A DNA stretch of 36,537 nt, from positions 1-36,537 of the IMG/VR virus record IMGVR_UViG_3300046504_000196; one strand, 5' to 3'. The translations under genes and the position numbers were made by a program. This document shows, one piece after another, positions 1 to 7,525 of this stretch (position 1 is the first letter of the stretch; the number at the start of each line of letters is the position of its first letter). The notes under the pieces are model-generated. The model saw only the letters and a list, made by a program, of their open reading frames with translations. It was not told the DNA's origin and searched no databases. This DNA comes from a virus.

Positions 1-621
1 TTGTATAATTGTATTACTATAATATTCAGTTGTGTTATTTACTTGCTCAAATATCATATCAATACTTGCAGGATTTTTAACATTTAATTTAAGAACATTA
101 CCGTCTTCATGTTTTCCTGCTCTAATTGATACTTGATTGATTCTCAATATAATATCTGTGTTAACTCTACCAACAATTGCAATATCTTCTATTAAAGGAT
201 ATACACCATCGGCATCGGGATATGTGCTTACTGCAGGTTGAGGACTTGTCAATCCCATATTTGTTGTTGAAAGTGCAGTATATGAAGTATCAAAGTTTAT
301 TTTTTGCGGTTGACTAATTATTGGACCTTCCCAATAACGACTTCTTTGTGGAAATTTAATGTCTTCTATAAAAACTCTCACAACCTCGCCCACCTTTGGA
401 TAGACATGAAAAAATTTAGGCACAATAGGGTAACACCAAGTCAAATCAGCATTGCTTGTTTGATTATCCAAATCAGGAATTTTTACTTTAATTCTACCGC
501 CATCGGTAGGATCATCAATGCTAACCACTTCGCCATAGTAAATTGTTCTCGTAACATCAAGAGTACCAGTAACTTTTTTATACGGGTTTGATGTCTGCAT
601 TATTGGTCTTTCAAACGACAT
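1..621 (-). CDS. gp5-like baseplate hub/spike protein, N-terminal OB-fold (partial)
   Basis: The frame is open from an ATG at 619-621 to the left edge of the window, giving 207 residues without a stop; the C-terminus lies outside. Residues 25-80 read as an OB-fold of the T4 gp5/VgrG class: a G-E-V-V-S-I-D-D-P strand, G-G-R-I-K-V-K-I-P, then L-T-W-C-Y-P and P-K-V-G-E-V-V-R-V-F. In T4, gp5 forms the trimeric hub and puncturing needle under the tail tube, and its OB domain contacts gp27. Whether a lysozyme or needle domain follows cannot be seen. It is the last visible gene of the minus-strand virion block and overlaps the coiled-coil gene upstream by 11 nt. The fold class is fairly sure; equivalence to gp5 itself is inferred. 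Confidence 0.7.
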   Translation of the reverse strand, partial: MSFERPIMQTSNPYKKVTGTLDVTRTIYYGEVVSIDDPTDGGRIKVKIPDLDNQTSNADLTWCYPIVPKFFHVYPKVGEVVRVFIEDIKFPQRSRYWEGPIISQPQKINFDTSYTALSTTNMGLTSPQPAVSTYPDADGVYPLIEDIAIVGRVNTDIILRINQVSIRAGKHEDGNVLKLNVKNPASIDMIFEQVNNTTEYYSNTIIQ

Positions 622-829
622 TTTGTCTATTATTTAATTCTTCAATGAGTTTAACGTATTCCTTTTCTTTTTTATTAAGAACATCAATTCTTGCATTAAT
701 TTTTTGTTCAAGTACATCGACTTCATAGGTCATGTCAATAATTTCTTGCTTAAGTGTATCATGCATTGCTTTGCAATCATTTATCATCTTAAGTAATTCA
801 GTTTCTGTATATCCACTTAAATTTTCCAT
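611..829 (-). CDS. Small coiled-coil protein
   Basis: This 72-residue protein is almost entirely heptad-like and charged. It has hydrophobic residues at regular spacing from about residue 10 to 66 and no Cys, which predicts one long coiled coil. I do not recognise a family. It overlaps the next gene by 11 nt and touches the previous stop codon, so it is translationally coupled inside the baseplate block. A structural linker or assembly role is plausible from context only. Confidence 0.6.
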   Translation of the reverse strand: MENLSGYTETELLKMINDCKAMHDTLKQEIIDMTYEVDVLEQKINARIDVLNKKEKEYVKLIEELNNRQNVV

Positions 830-1236
830 TATTGTATAATTCCATAACCTTTAGCATAATATATTGTCATACCTGCCACAGTAACTGGTCCTGTTGGTCC
901 AATACCTGAAGCACTCACAGTAATTCCCGGTGGAATTGCTACTGTAATAAGTGCATCTTCTTGAAATGCTCTTACGATTTCTTCAATTCTGATTCTCTCC
1001 ATAATTTCATCAGGACTTGCACCACCTGAAGGTAAAGCACCAACAGGAAGACCAGCCTCAGATTTTCTGGCAATAATACGTGAAGCAATTTTAGTTGGCG
1101 ATAATCCAGGTCTTTTTTTAACACCCACCAATATTAATATAACGGGCACTGAAGGTGGACCGCCTATGTTGGTGAGTTGCAATATCTTATCAAAACCACC
1201 AATAATTGATTCAATACTATTAAAATCTATTGCCAT
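829..1236 (-). CDS. Hypothetical virion-block protein, 135 aa
   Basis: The family is not recognised. The N-terminal third is followed by a Val/Ile-rich strand around residues 30-40. A helical segment then runs from about residue 75 to 95, and the C-terminal 40 residues are rich in Gly, Pro, Thr and Val (I-P-P-G-I-T-V, G-P-T-G-P-V-T-V), suggesting a beta-rich end. There is no signal peptide or clear membrane segment. Its stop overlaps the start of the coiled-coil gene. Position between gp5-like and other baseplate-block genes suggests a structural or assembly protein. Confidence 0.6.
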   Translation of the reverse strand: MAIDFNSIESIIGGFDKILQLTNIGGPPSVPVILILVGVKKRPGLSPTKIASRIIARKSEAGLPVGALPSGGASPDEIMERIRIEEIVRAFQEDALITVAIPPGITVSASGIGPTGPVTVAGMTIYYAKGYGIIQ

Positions 1237-1239
1237 TTT

Positions 1240-1416
1240 TTACTTTGGTGCTTTTAATTCTTTAATACTAATCCATTTCCAACCCAAAAACCATTTGGTC
1301 ATCAGTATCCTGAACCAAGTTGGTTTTACAGTTGTTGCGAGTTGTGTACCGTCTATCACACCATCGATGAGGTAAACGCCTACAAACTGTTTGTTTAATT
1401 TCTGATCTACTATCAT
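1240..1416 (-). CDS. Small Trp-rich protein, 58 aa
   Basis: A minus-strand frame begins with ATG at 1414-1416 and ends with TAA at 1240-1242, filling the gap between the 436-residue and 135-residue genes. The product starts M-I-V-D-Q-K-L and ends K-E-L-K-A-P-K. It has five tryptophans packed into its second half (T-W-F, K-W-F-L-G-W-K-W), an unusual composition. Tight spacing on both sides (13 nt and 3 nt) and absence of a competing frame support it as a real gene. Function unknown; the position suggests a minor virion or assembly part. Confidence 0.6.
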   Translation of the reverse strand: MIVDQKLNKQFVGVYLIDGVIDGTQLATTVKPTWFRILMTKWFLGWKWISIKELKAPK

Positions 1417-1429
1417 ATGCTTATTTTTA

Positions 1430-2740
1430 TTAAATTTCTACATTACCAACAGTAAGACTTTTTAATATACCTACGTACTGATTTACTTTTTCTTTAATTA
1501 TTTTTCTTATCACAGGATTAAGTAATGCCATTAAAAATGTAATTACTAATTGAAATATGAATTTATTTATCATTCTCATTGCATCCTGAATAACACATTT
1601 TAAATATATTTTTGATTTCTTCAGATCATCAAGAGGATTTCCGATTTGCGGAATACCATTATTTTGAAATGCAGATGAAATTGCCAATAATGCTCGTATT
1701 TGTGGCGATAATGTCACAAGATTTGCCAACATTTGCGATATTAATTTTATTAATCTCTGAAAAAATCCATCTTTTACTGTTTGTTTATTTGCTTCAGCAA
1801 CAACAGGAGTACCTGTAGTACTTTGATCTATAGTAGCATTAACCTGATTGCCAACAAAAAATGGATCACTTGAACCACTAATACTTGTTACTAATGAACT
1901 CAGTCCACTTAATGGCAGACTTGCAGCCATTATACCGCAACCCATATCATAATAAACAACGCCATTTACTATTTGCTCTGCTTGTTGCTGTAATGCTTCA
2001 TAGTCTTCAGGAGAAATTACAAAACTATCATTATCATTAACTAATTGTTCAATAAGTTTATTAACCTGTAATTCTTGATAAACTTGTTCAACGGTTTTCT
2101 TTTGATTTTTTGTAATACTACCATAAAAAGCATTCATAACATTACTTATAAATGTCTTCTTATCAATTATTTGAGTGTGATCAACAAAATCGCCTAACCA
2201 TTTACCAATACTTGGACTTGCACCATTTGGTTTAAAAACAAAACTATCAGTAGTTGCATTGTAATTAATAAGCAGATTTCCAAATGAAGTATCTGTTCCG
2301 GCATTCAATATGGCAGTATATGCTTTCTTATTAAAACTATCTGGATTACTGCTATATAGCATACTGCCACTTGCTGAATTTGGATTAGTTTTTAATGTTC
2401 CGAATACATCAACACTTTTTGCAGGCACTGAAATTCCTGCTGTAAAATATGCAGGAAGTGGTTGACCTGAATTATATTGAACTACTTGCTTTTTTACTAT
2501 TGTTTTTAATTGAGGTTCTGCAGCATCAACCATTTTAGTAAATAATTGACCTGTCAAGTCCTGCAAAGCATTTGAACCAACAACTACTTTCAAAACATCA
2601 AGCAAATATGGTACAATATCCTTTTTATTATTGATTGAGGGGAATATATTAGTGGGATCGGGCAAAGTACCTGACTGTTGTAAGGAAGTATATGCGCCAA
2701 TTGTAGTAAAAATACTTTTTTTATTGTCAACTAATCCCAT
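1430..2740 (-). CDS. Hypothetical virion protein, 436 aa
   Basis: No family recognised. The first 250 residues are mixed and Asn/Ser-rich. A Ser/Gly-rich stretch with M-G-C-G-I-M-A-A follows near residue 270. The C-terminal 100 residues contain long hydrophobic helices (for example F-I-F-Q-L-V-I-T-F-L-M-A-L-L-N-P) that could be membrane-active or buried in an assembly. It overlaps the next upstream gene by one base (ATG/TAA junction at 2740), consistent with coupled translation. The block carries a late-type promoter and ends in a gp5-like gene, so a baseplate or tail-tip role is the best guess. Confidence 0.6.
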   Translation of the reverse strand: MGLVDNKKSIFTTIGAYTSLQQSGTLPDPTNIFPSINNKKDIVPYLLDVLKVVVGSNALQDLTGQLFTKMVDAAEPQLKTIVKKQVVQYNSGQPLPAYFTAGISVPAKSVDVFGTLKTNPNSASGSMLYSSNPDSFNKKAYTAILNAGTDTSFGNLLINYNATTDSFVFKPNGASPSIGKWLGDFVDHTQIIDKKTFISNVMNAFYGSITKNQKKTVEQVYQELQVNKLIEQLVNDNDSFVISPEDYEALQQQAEQIVNGVVYYDMGCGIMAASLPLSGLSSLVTSISGSSDPFFVGNQVNATIDQSTTGTPVVAEANKQTVKDGFFQRLIKLISQMLANLVTLSPQIRALLAISSAFQNNGIPQIGNPLDDLKKSKIYLKCVIQDAMRMINKFIFQLVITFLMALLNPVIRKIIKEKVNQYVGILKSLTVGNVEI

Positions 2741-3132
2741 TAATTACTTCTTAATTTGTCTTTTTTTTCTAATTCATCTTCAACTAACTTCAATATTTCA
2801 TTTCTTCTGTCTGCCGTAACATTTCCAGCATCTTCAGGTTTTCTATTTGGATTATTACCTTCATTTACTTTATTATCAAAGACAACTTCCTTCAAATATC
2901 TTAACAGCATGATTTTTTGATCCTGATTCTTGGCTTCGGCTGCAATAAGTTTAACAATTGCATCACCAATTGCCTGTACTTCGCCAGTTTCTTTTACTTT
3001 AAGTTCCCATTTAGTGAACAAACGAGCAATTTTTGCTTTTATATTATGACTTTCATCATAGATTTCCTGAAGTAGTTTATTTACACTATCTTCATCAAAT
3101 TTTAATTTTCTTCTGATAGGTCTTGGACACAT
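2740..3132 (-). CDS. Hypothetical helical protein, first gene of minus-strand late block
   Basis: This 130-residue, highly charged and predominantly helical protein has a basic N-terminus (C-P-R-P-I-R-R-K) and Lys/Glu-rich ends. I do not recognise the family. It is the first gene after the late-type motif at 3152-3161, with a 19-nt gap between motif and ATG, so it heads the transcript running to the gp5-like gene. A structural or assembly role is inferred from operon membership only. Confidence 0.6.
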   Translation of the reverse strand: MCPRPIRRKLKFDEDSVNKLLQEIYDESHNIKAKIARLFTKWELKVKETGEVQAIGDAIVKLIAAEAKNQDQKIMLLRYLKEVVFDNKVNEGNNPNRKPEDAGNVTADRRNEILKLVEDELEKKDKLRSN

Positions 3133-3151
3133 CTTATTATAGTTTTAGTAC

Positions 3152-3161
3152 ATATAAATAC
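3152..3161 (-). promoter_or_regulatory. Candidate phage late promoter (GTATTTATAT)
   Basis: Read on the minus strand the sequence is GTATTTATAT, ending 19 nt before the ATG at 3132. It sits in the short gap after the stop of the sigma-factor gene. The same 10-mer core occurs upstream of several plus-strand virion genes, always in the sense direction. Confidence 0.6.
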
Positions 3162-3178
3162 ACGTTATTTAATTTCTA

Positions 3179-3940
3179 TTAGTCATCCAAGTAATCTATT
3201 TTTTCAATAAAATATATTTCTTTGAATGGTTTAATACCTATTCGAATTTCTTTGGTTGACAAACCTGTTTGTTCTTTTAAGAAAAGCAAGATTTTATTCT
3301 TTGCAAATTTATTTGTAATTCTTTTATTGTATTTGCCTTCTGGAGTATCTTCTTGAAACAACACATGCCAATTTTTTAATACATTTACAATTGCATCACC
3401 AACAATTATTTCATTTCTTTTCATTAATGCATCGTTTGGTGGATTAATTTTGTCTTCAATCTTTTCAATTACTGTCTTAATGAGTTTATCTAACTGATTA
3501 TGACTATCTACTTCTAATTCATAAGTATATTCAATGTTTTCATTAATTTCATCAATATAATCATCAAAACTCAAGTTGATCTTCTTTTCAGTATAACTTT
3601 TTTTACTATGATCTTTATAATAGTTTCTAATGATTGTCTGACAGTAACTAAATGCCTTGGTTTTATTTCCGGACTTTGTAATTTTATCCGGATTAAATTT
3701 TACCATGTGCTCAATTAAATGAGTTAAGGCATTGGATTCGACTTCTTCCATATCGTAATTACCAATATGTATGGGATACCTGCGCAATATGGATTGTATC
3801 ATTTTACGGAAAGGCTCAATTAATATTTCATTATATATTTGATTCTTTTCTGCTGCGGAATTCGAATTAATATAATCTAAAACTGCTTTTTCCTCTCTCT
3901 CTGCAAAATACGGAGCACTTTCTATTTCTTTCTCTTTCAT
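3179..3940 (-). CDS. gp55-like late-transcription sigma factor
   Basis: This 253-residue protein has a sigma region 2-like core. Residues 62-83 read D-M-E-E-V-E-S-N-A-L-T-H-L-I-E-H-M-V-K-F-N-P, followed at 97-110 by F-S-Y-C-Q-T-I-I-R-N-Y-Y-K-D. That arrangement (acidic helix, 'kFn' turn, then 'aYi.q..rN') is what T4 gp55 and other minimal sigma factors show where they hold RNA polymerase and the -10 element. A longer C-terminal part follows. The last residues (I-D-Y-L-D-D) are hydrophobic-acidic, loosely like the sliding-clamp peptide at the end of T4 gp55; this likeness is weak. It lies immediately upstream of a late-type promoter motif. Sigma-like assignment is fairly strong; the gp55 role is inferred from the T4-like context. 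Confidence 0.7.
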   Translation of the reverse strand: MKEKEIESAPYFAEREEKAVLDYINSNSAAEKNQIYNEILIEPFRKMIQSILRRYPIHIGNYDMEEVESNALTHLIEHMVKFNPDKITKSGNKTKAFSYCQTIIRNYYKDHSKKSYTEKKINLSFDDYIDEINENIEYTYELEVDSHNQLDKLIKTVIEKIEDKINPPNDALMKRNEIIVGDAIVNVLKNWHVLFQEDTPEGKYNKRITNKFAKNKILLFLKEQTGLSTKEIRIGIKPFKEIYFIEKIDYLDD

Positions 3941-3966
3941 TCATGAAAATATGAGATATAAGTTAT

Positions 3967-4797
3967 TTATTCAGCAACAACTATTTTAGAAAGTCTCGAC
4001 ATATCAATTGGTCTGTCTGTAATGAAATTGGCTTCTTTATTTGCTGTATCGAACCAAAATTTTCTTTCATCTATTGGCATATTCTTCAGATAACCATCAA
4101 ATAAACTACCTTCACGTGTTGCTAAGTGTTTATAACCAATTTTTGGTATAGAATATATCTTACATGCATTGTTTAATGCCCTGAGTAAGAATTCATACAT
4201 GAAGGTTAACTTAATATTTGATTTATATCTACCAACATTAATAAATTCGGACTTTTTAATAACTGCACCCGACAATTTGAAGTCTGTGTATTGTTTAAGT
4301 GCGTTGGCGTTCAGATAACCCATTTCACCGTTCTCACCCACAAACTGTTGTGCCCATACGGTTTCATTGGTTAGTTTAACACCTTGATTTTGTTCATTAA
4401 CCTCAATCATCATAGTCATAAAGACATCAATTTCCGGATATATGGCGATATACAACACAACATTTCTAAAAAATGTAGTACTGTATTCATCATCAAATTC
4501 AAGTACCGAGAAATAATCGGTAGTTGCAGTATCAACAGCAAGATTTACTTGTGATTGATAATCTGTTTTACCTTCATTTTTAACCAAAACAAAAGTTAAT
4601 TTATCTTGATATAAACGTAACATTGAATCTCTCCAACCAATTACGTCTGCTTCAATTAATGCCGGAAATACAATATAAATTAATGGCAGACTTTCTATCT
4701 GTTCTTGCTTTGCTATTGATTCTACGGCTTTTGTTAGTAACGGTGTTGTACTATCGTTACATTCAATTATTGGAATTATTATTGATAAATTATTCAT
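3967..4797 (-). CDS. GT-A type glycosyltransferase
   Basis: The protein (276 aa) opens with a Rossmann-like strand typical of GT2 enzymes (L-S-I-I-I-P-I-I-E-C). It carries an acidic metal/nucleotide-sugar motif E-F-D-D-E at 100-104 after a segment D-Y-F-S-V-L. A later stretch S-G-A-V-I-K-K-S-E-F-I-N-V-G-R-Y matches the acceptor-side strand seen in this fold. It lies 26 nt upstream of the sigma gene in the direction of transcription and follows a GT-B enzyme. Acceptor and sugar donor are unknown. Cytoplasmic; no membrane segment seen. Confidence 0.7.
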   Translation of the reverse strand: MNNLSIIIPIIECNDSTTPLLTKAVESIAKQEQIESLPLIYIVFPALIEADVIGWRDSMLRLYQDKLTFVLVKNEGKTDYQSQVNLAVDTATTDYFSVLEFDDEYSTTFFRNVVLYIAIYPEIDVFMTMMIEVNEQNQGVKLTNETVWAQQFVGENGEMGYLNANALKQYTDFKLSGAVIKKSEFINVGRYKSNIKLTFMYEFLLRALNNACKIYSIPKIGYKHLATREGSLFDGYLKNMPIDERKFWFDTANKEANFITDRPIDMSRLSKIVVAE

Positions 4798-4821
4798 ATT
4801 AATTTATTTTTAATTTTCTAA

Positions 4822-6021
4822 TTATTTTTGTTCAGTTATTGTTGGTGGTAATGGTTCATTAGGTATATTTACACCTGTAGGCGGTGGTGTTAATACTGAT
4901 TGAAATATTGCAATTCTCTGATTAATAAGTCCTTGATATATTTCAGTAAGGCGTTTTTCTGAGTTTTCCTGAGTATATTTTTCGGCAATTTTTTCCATTG
5001 AAGTATATAGTGCGGGAGAAATTGCGTCATCAAGAAACTTAATAAGTACTTCACCAATTAAAACTGGCAGATCGTAATAATTATCGGTCCAAATGCCTGC
5101 ACCTTCAGCAATTTTTACAACTGTGGTATCGCCTGTACCTTGTCTTTCAAGAATGTATTCAGGTGTAATATCAGGTTTTAAACAGATTGGAATTACTCCG
5201 GACTTCATACATTCAAGAGGAAATGTACCAAAACTTGAGATTCTATCTATCCATACTGCAGCAAAATTACCCTGCAATCTTTTTGCAAAGTCAACTCTGC
5301 GCATTTGCTGTGGTGGTTTACTCTTGGTGAGCATAGGGTCAAAAGTTATCCATGAGTATTGCGGATACCTGCTGAAGAAAACTTTTACTAATTTTGAAAT
5401 TTCATTTGCATTTCTTCCCATAACAGAGACTACGGGTTTTTGTAGTACTGCTGATCTCTGAAAATAACTGGGAATACCAATATCATATACTTGGATATTA
5501 AACTTGCCTCTGCCTTGGAATGTTTCAACCCATTCTTTAAGGGTTTCTGAGGTTGTAATAATATCATTAATGCCGAATGATTTCCAATCAGTGCCCGGAA
5601 TTAATGAATTTATCATATAGTCAACTGATTGAAGTAAACCAATTCTCTGACAAGGCAGGTTTTTAGTTTGTTCCATTACATTAGAATATATGTCAGGTAT
5701 AACCATAATATCTTCAGGACCTACCATTAGTTTTGGATCAGCCATAGGTACGTGCTTAAACTGTGTTAATTCTTTTTCTATCCAAATAGGAATAACATAG
5801 TCACTTTTTTCTACCATAATGAAAACTTCATATCCCATATTCTTTACAACAGTTGCATGAAAATACATTTCATATACACTTGCTGTCGGACCTGGGGAAT
5901 CCGGTATGACAAATAAGAATTTTGATTTCTTATTTATGATCTTATCTAAAGATACTCGGACCTTTTCAATTTTTTCTAATTCGGCTTTTTGTGCCTCATT
6001 ATTTAATAATACTTCACTCAT
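4822..6021 (-). CDS. GT-B type (GT4-like) glycosyltransferase
   Basis: The protein has 399 residues. Its N-terminal Rossmann half includes F-L-F-V-I-P-D-S-P-G-P near 35-45. The C-terminal half begins P-V-V-S-V-M-G-R-N near 197 and carries S-F-G-T-F-P-L-E-C-M-K-S-G-V-I-P-I around 263-279. That last stretch is the GT4 donor-binding signature in which a Glu (E270) contacts the nucleotide sugar. A Pro-rich tail follows residue 375. The start overlaps the stop of the HAD-like gene by 8 nt, so translation is coupled. It forms a pair with the downstream GT-A enzyme. Target unknown. Confidence 0.7.
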   Translation of the reverse strand: MSEVLLNNEAQKAELEKIEKVRVSLDKIINKKSKFLFVIPDSPGPTASVYEMYFHATVVKNMGYEVFIMVEKSDYVIPIWIEKELTQFKHVPMADPKLMVGPEDIMVIPDIYSNVMEQTKNLPCQRIGLLQSVDYMINSLIPGTDWKSFGINDIITTSETLKEWVETFQGRGKFNIQVYDIGIPSYFQRSAVLQKPVVSVMGRNANEISKLVKVFFSRYPQYSWITFDPMLTKSKPPQQMRRVDFAKRLQGNFAAVWIDRISSFGTFPLECMKSGVIPICLKPDITPEYILERQGTGDTTVVKIAEGAGIWTDNYYDLPVLIGEVLIKFLDDAISPALYTSMEKIAEKYTQENSEKRLTEIYQGLINQRIAIFQSVLTPPPTGVNIPNEPLPPTITEQK

Positions 6022-6766
6022 TTGTTTGTGGTTTTATATAATTAATTAATTTTTCAAATTCCAGATTTCCATTTAAGTCGTTGATTTGAAGAACAGGAGT
6101 AATATCACCATTAATACAATTTTCATTATATGGTCGGGTTAATTTAATTACTTTTTTTCCTGTCGGAGTATCAAGAATTTCAGGATCAGTTGTTATCAAT
6201 ATGTCAACACCTTCCAATATTTCATTATTGGTTTCACAAAAACGATAATTGGTAAATCTTGATGTTATCTTGCTTAAGAAAAACAATGTTGACGGTATAC
6301 TGAAGTAATTTTCTTTTGAAACTATGACAAAATCAACAGTGTCTTTATATTTAAAGAAGAAATTTTTAACATCCAAATCTAAATTCGGATACATTTTGGG
6401 TGCACTGCCGTGAATTTCAAAAACAAAATCTTCATACATGAAACGATTGTAAACTTCTTTTGCCGTTAAATGAATTTCTTTTGGATTTTTAAATAAAGCA
6501 AAATCTGCAGGTGCTTCTCCGGTCTTTTCATCAATTTGATAATCAATAGGATTTATGTCTTCAGGAAAATCTTCCGGTTCTTTTAATTCTTTTTCGATTT
6601 CAACTTTGTCTTCCCATTTATATTTACCAAAAAAATCATACACATATTCTGGTTGGGTTTCTATTTCACTGCTACCAAATTCTTGGTCATAAAATCTATC
6701 AAACTGAAGCCATCTGGCTCTCAGGACTTCATTAACATCAATGCCTATTGTTAATTTTTTACTCAT
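6014..6766 (-). CDS. HAD-like protein with altered catalytic motif
   Basis: This 250-residue protein begins with a HAD motif-I-like strand, I-G-I-D-V-N-E-V-L-R. The first Asp (D10) is present but the usual second Asp is replaced by Asn (N12). Later segments fit other HAD elements: F-V-I-V-S-K-E-N (Ser of motif II) and V-D-I-L-I-T-T-D-P-E-I-L (motif IV region). A long acidic insert fills residues 30-110. HAD hydrolases normally need both Asp residues for phosphatase activity, so this may be a non-catalytic or altered enzyme. It overlaps both neighbours (8 nt each), indicating tight coupling with the glycosyltransferase pair. Confidence 0.55.
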   Translation of the reverse strand: MSKKLTIGIDVNEVLRARWLQFDRFYDQEFGSSEIETQPEYVYDFFGKYKWEDKVEIEKELKEPEDFPEDINPIDYQIDEKTGEAPADFALFKNPKEIHLTAKEVYNRFMYEDFVFEIHGSAPKMYPNLDLDVKNFFFKYKDTVDFVIVSKENYFSIPSTLFFLSKITSRFTNYRFCETNNEILEGVDILITTDPEILDTPTGKKVIKLTRPYNENCINGDITPVLQINDLNGNLEFEKLINYIKPQTNE

Positions 6767-7040
6767 GTTTCTCTTCTTTTATAATTTTTATTTGTTCAAG
6801 TAATGCTTCCTGAAGTTCTTTCATTAGTTCAGTGTGTCGTTGAATTAATTCAGGTTCTGTAATATATTTTGGATTAATACATTCGATTCTTGTGTTTACG
6901 TCTTGTATGGGAATTACGATTATTTCGCCTTCAAAAGTCGTTGGTATGACTTTACTGACAATTTTATGTACATAATAATCAATATCTTCACTTCTAATTG
7001 TAGCAACTCCAACGTATACTACTAAAATTTTATGTTCCAT
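6759..7040 (-). CDS. Hypothetical protein, 93 aa
   Basis: The family is not recognised. The chain starts with a hydrophobic strand (I-L-V-V-Y-V-G-V) and has a second strand G-E-I-I-V-I-P-I. A strongly helical, charged C-terminus runs from about residue 62. It contains the phrase N-T-R-I-E-C-I-N-P-K-Y-I-T. The alpha/beta layout suggests a small soluble protein. It overlaps the HNH gene before it by 11 nt and the HAD-like gene after it by 8 nt. Confidence 0.55.
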   Translation of the reverse strand: MEHKILVVYVGVATIRSEDIDYYVHKIVSKVIPTTFEGEIIVIPIQDVNTRIECINPKYITEPELIQRHTELMKELQEALLEQIKIIKEEKHE

Positions 7041-7368
7041 TTATTTGAATTTTTATGTTAAAATATTCAATAATATTATTTATATCATCATTAATATATC
7101 CCAAAAATCTATTACAATTATGACATAATAATCCTCTTATTTTACCCGTCTTATGATCATGGTCAATACATAATCTTTGTTTAAATTCAGATTGATGTCT
7201 ACTACATATGGCACAACAACCATTTTGTTTTTCAAATATTTTATTATATTCTTCAATTGTAATATTATAGTCTCTTTTATACAAATATTTACGCATCAAA
7301 TCTGCATATAGTTTCTTATGATTTTTTTTATATTCAATTAAATATGCTTTTCTTTTTTCTTTATTCAT
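7030..7368 (-). CDS. Endonuclease VII-like HNH nuclease
   Basis: This 112-residue protein has a clear His-Me finger of the recombination endonuclease VII type. C52-x2-C55 is followed by L-C-I-D-H-D-H (69-72) and G-K-I-R-G-L-L-C-H-N-C-N (75-86). The four Cys would bind structural zinc and D-H-D-H is the catalytic centre. T4 gp49 resolves Holliday junctions and trims packaging intermediates, but it is longer and has a dimerisation tail. This short form may instead be a free-standing homing-type nuclease. It is the first gene of the minus-strand operon at the divergent junction and overlaps the next gene by 11 nt. Domain sure, role not. Confidence 0.8.
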   Translation of the reverse strand: MNKEKRKAYLIEYKKNHKKLYADLMRKYLYKRDYNITIEEYNKIFEKQNGCCAICSRHQSEFKQRLCIDHDHKTGKIRGLLCHNCNRFLGYINDDINNIIEYFNIKIQINGT

Positions 7369-7525
7369 TATATCTAAATAATTACTTTAAGTAATATTAA
7401 CTATGTAAAACATTATTACTTTAATATACACTAATACGATAATTTTAAGAAAATCTTGAATTGTGACGAAAATTTTTTTTCACGTATTTATTAAAACAAT
7501 AATAAAGTATAAAAATTTATAAAAT
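7369..7525. promoter_or_regulatory. Divergent intergenic regulatory region
   Basis: These 157 AT-rich bases separate the minus- and plus-strand halves. A perfect 7-bp palindrome with one central base (ATTACTTTAAGTAAT) lies at 7381-7395, just upstream of the HNH start. Its left arm recurs as ATTACTTTAA at 7415-7424. This pairing resembles an operator for a dimeric regulator. The plus-strand late motif is at 7484-7493. No host-type promoter was found for the minus operon. No open frame of note. Confidence 0.4.
7484..7493 (+). promoter_or_regulatory. Candidate phage late promoter (GTATTTATTA)
   Basis: GTATTTATTA ends 32 nt before the ATG of the gp26-like gene. It matches the motif seen before other virion genes (GTATTTATWW). 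Confidence 0.5.

Noticed and set aside
304-591. Plus-strand 95-codon open frame at the left end
   Set aside because: It lies antisense to the OB-fold protein, which shows family motifs in the minus frame.
3179-3940. The sigma-like protein as a host-type ECF sigma or anti-sigma
   Set aside because: No region 4 helix-turn-helix is evident and the T4-like neighbours favour a gp55-type minimal sigma, though region 4 loss cannot be proven by eye.
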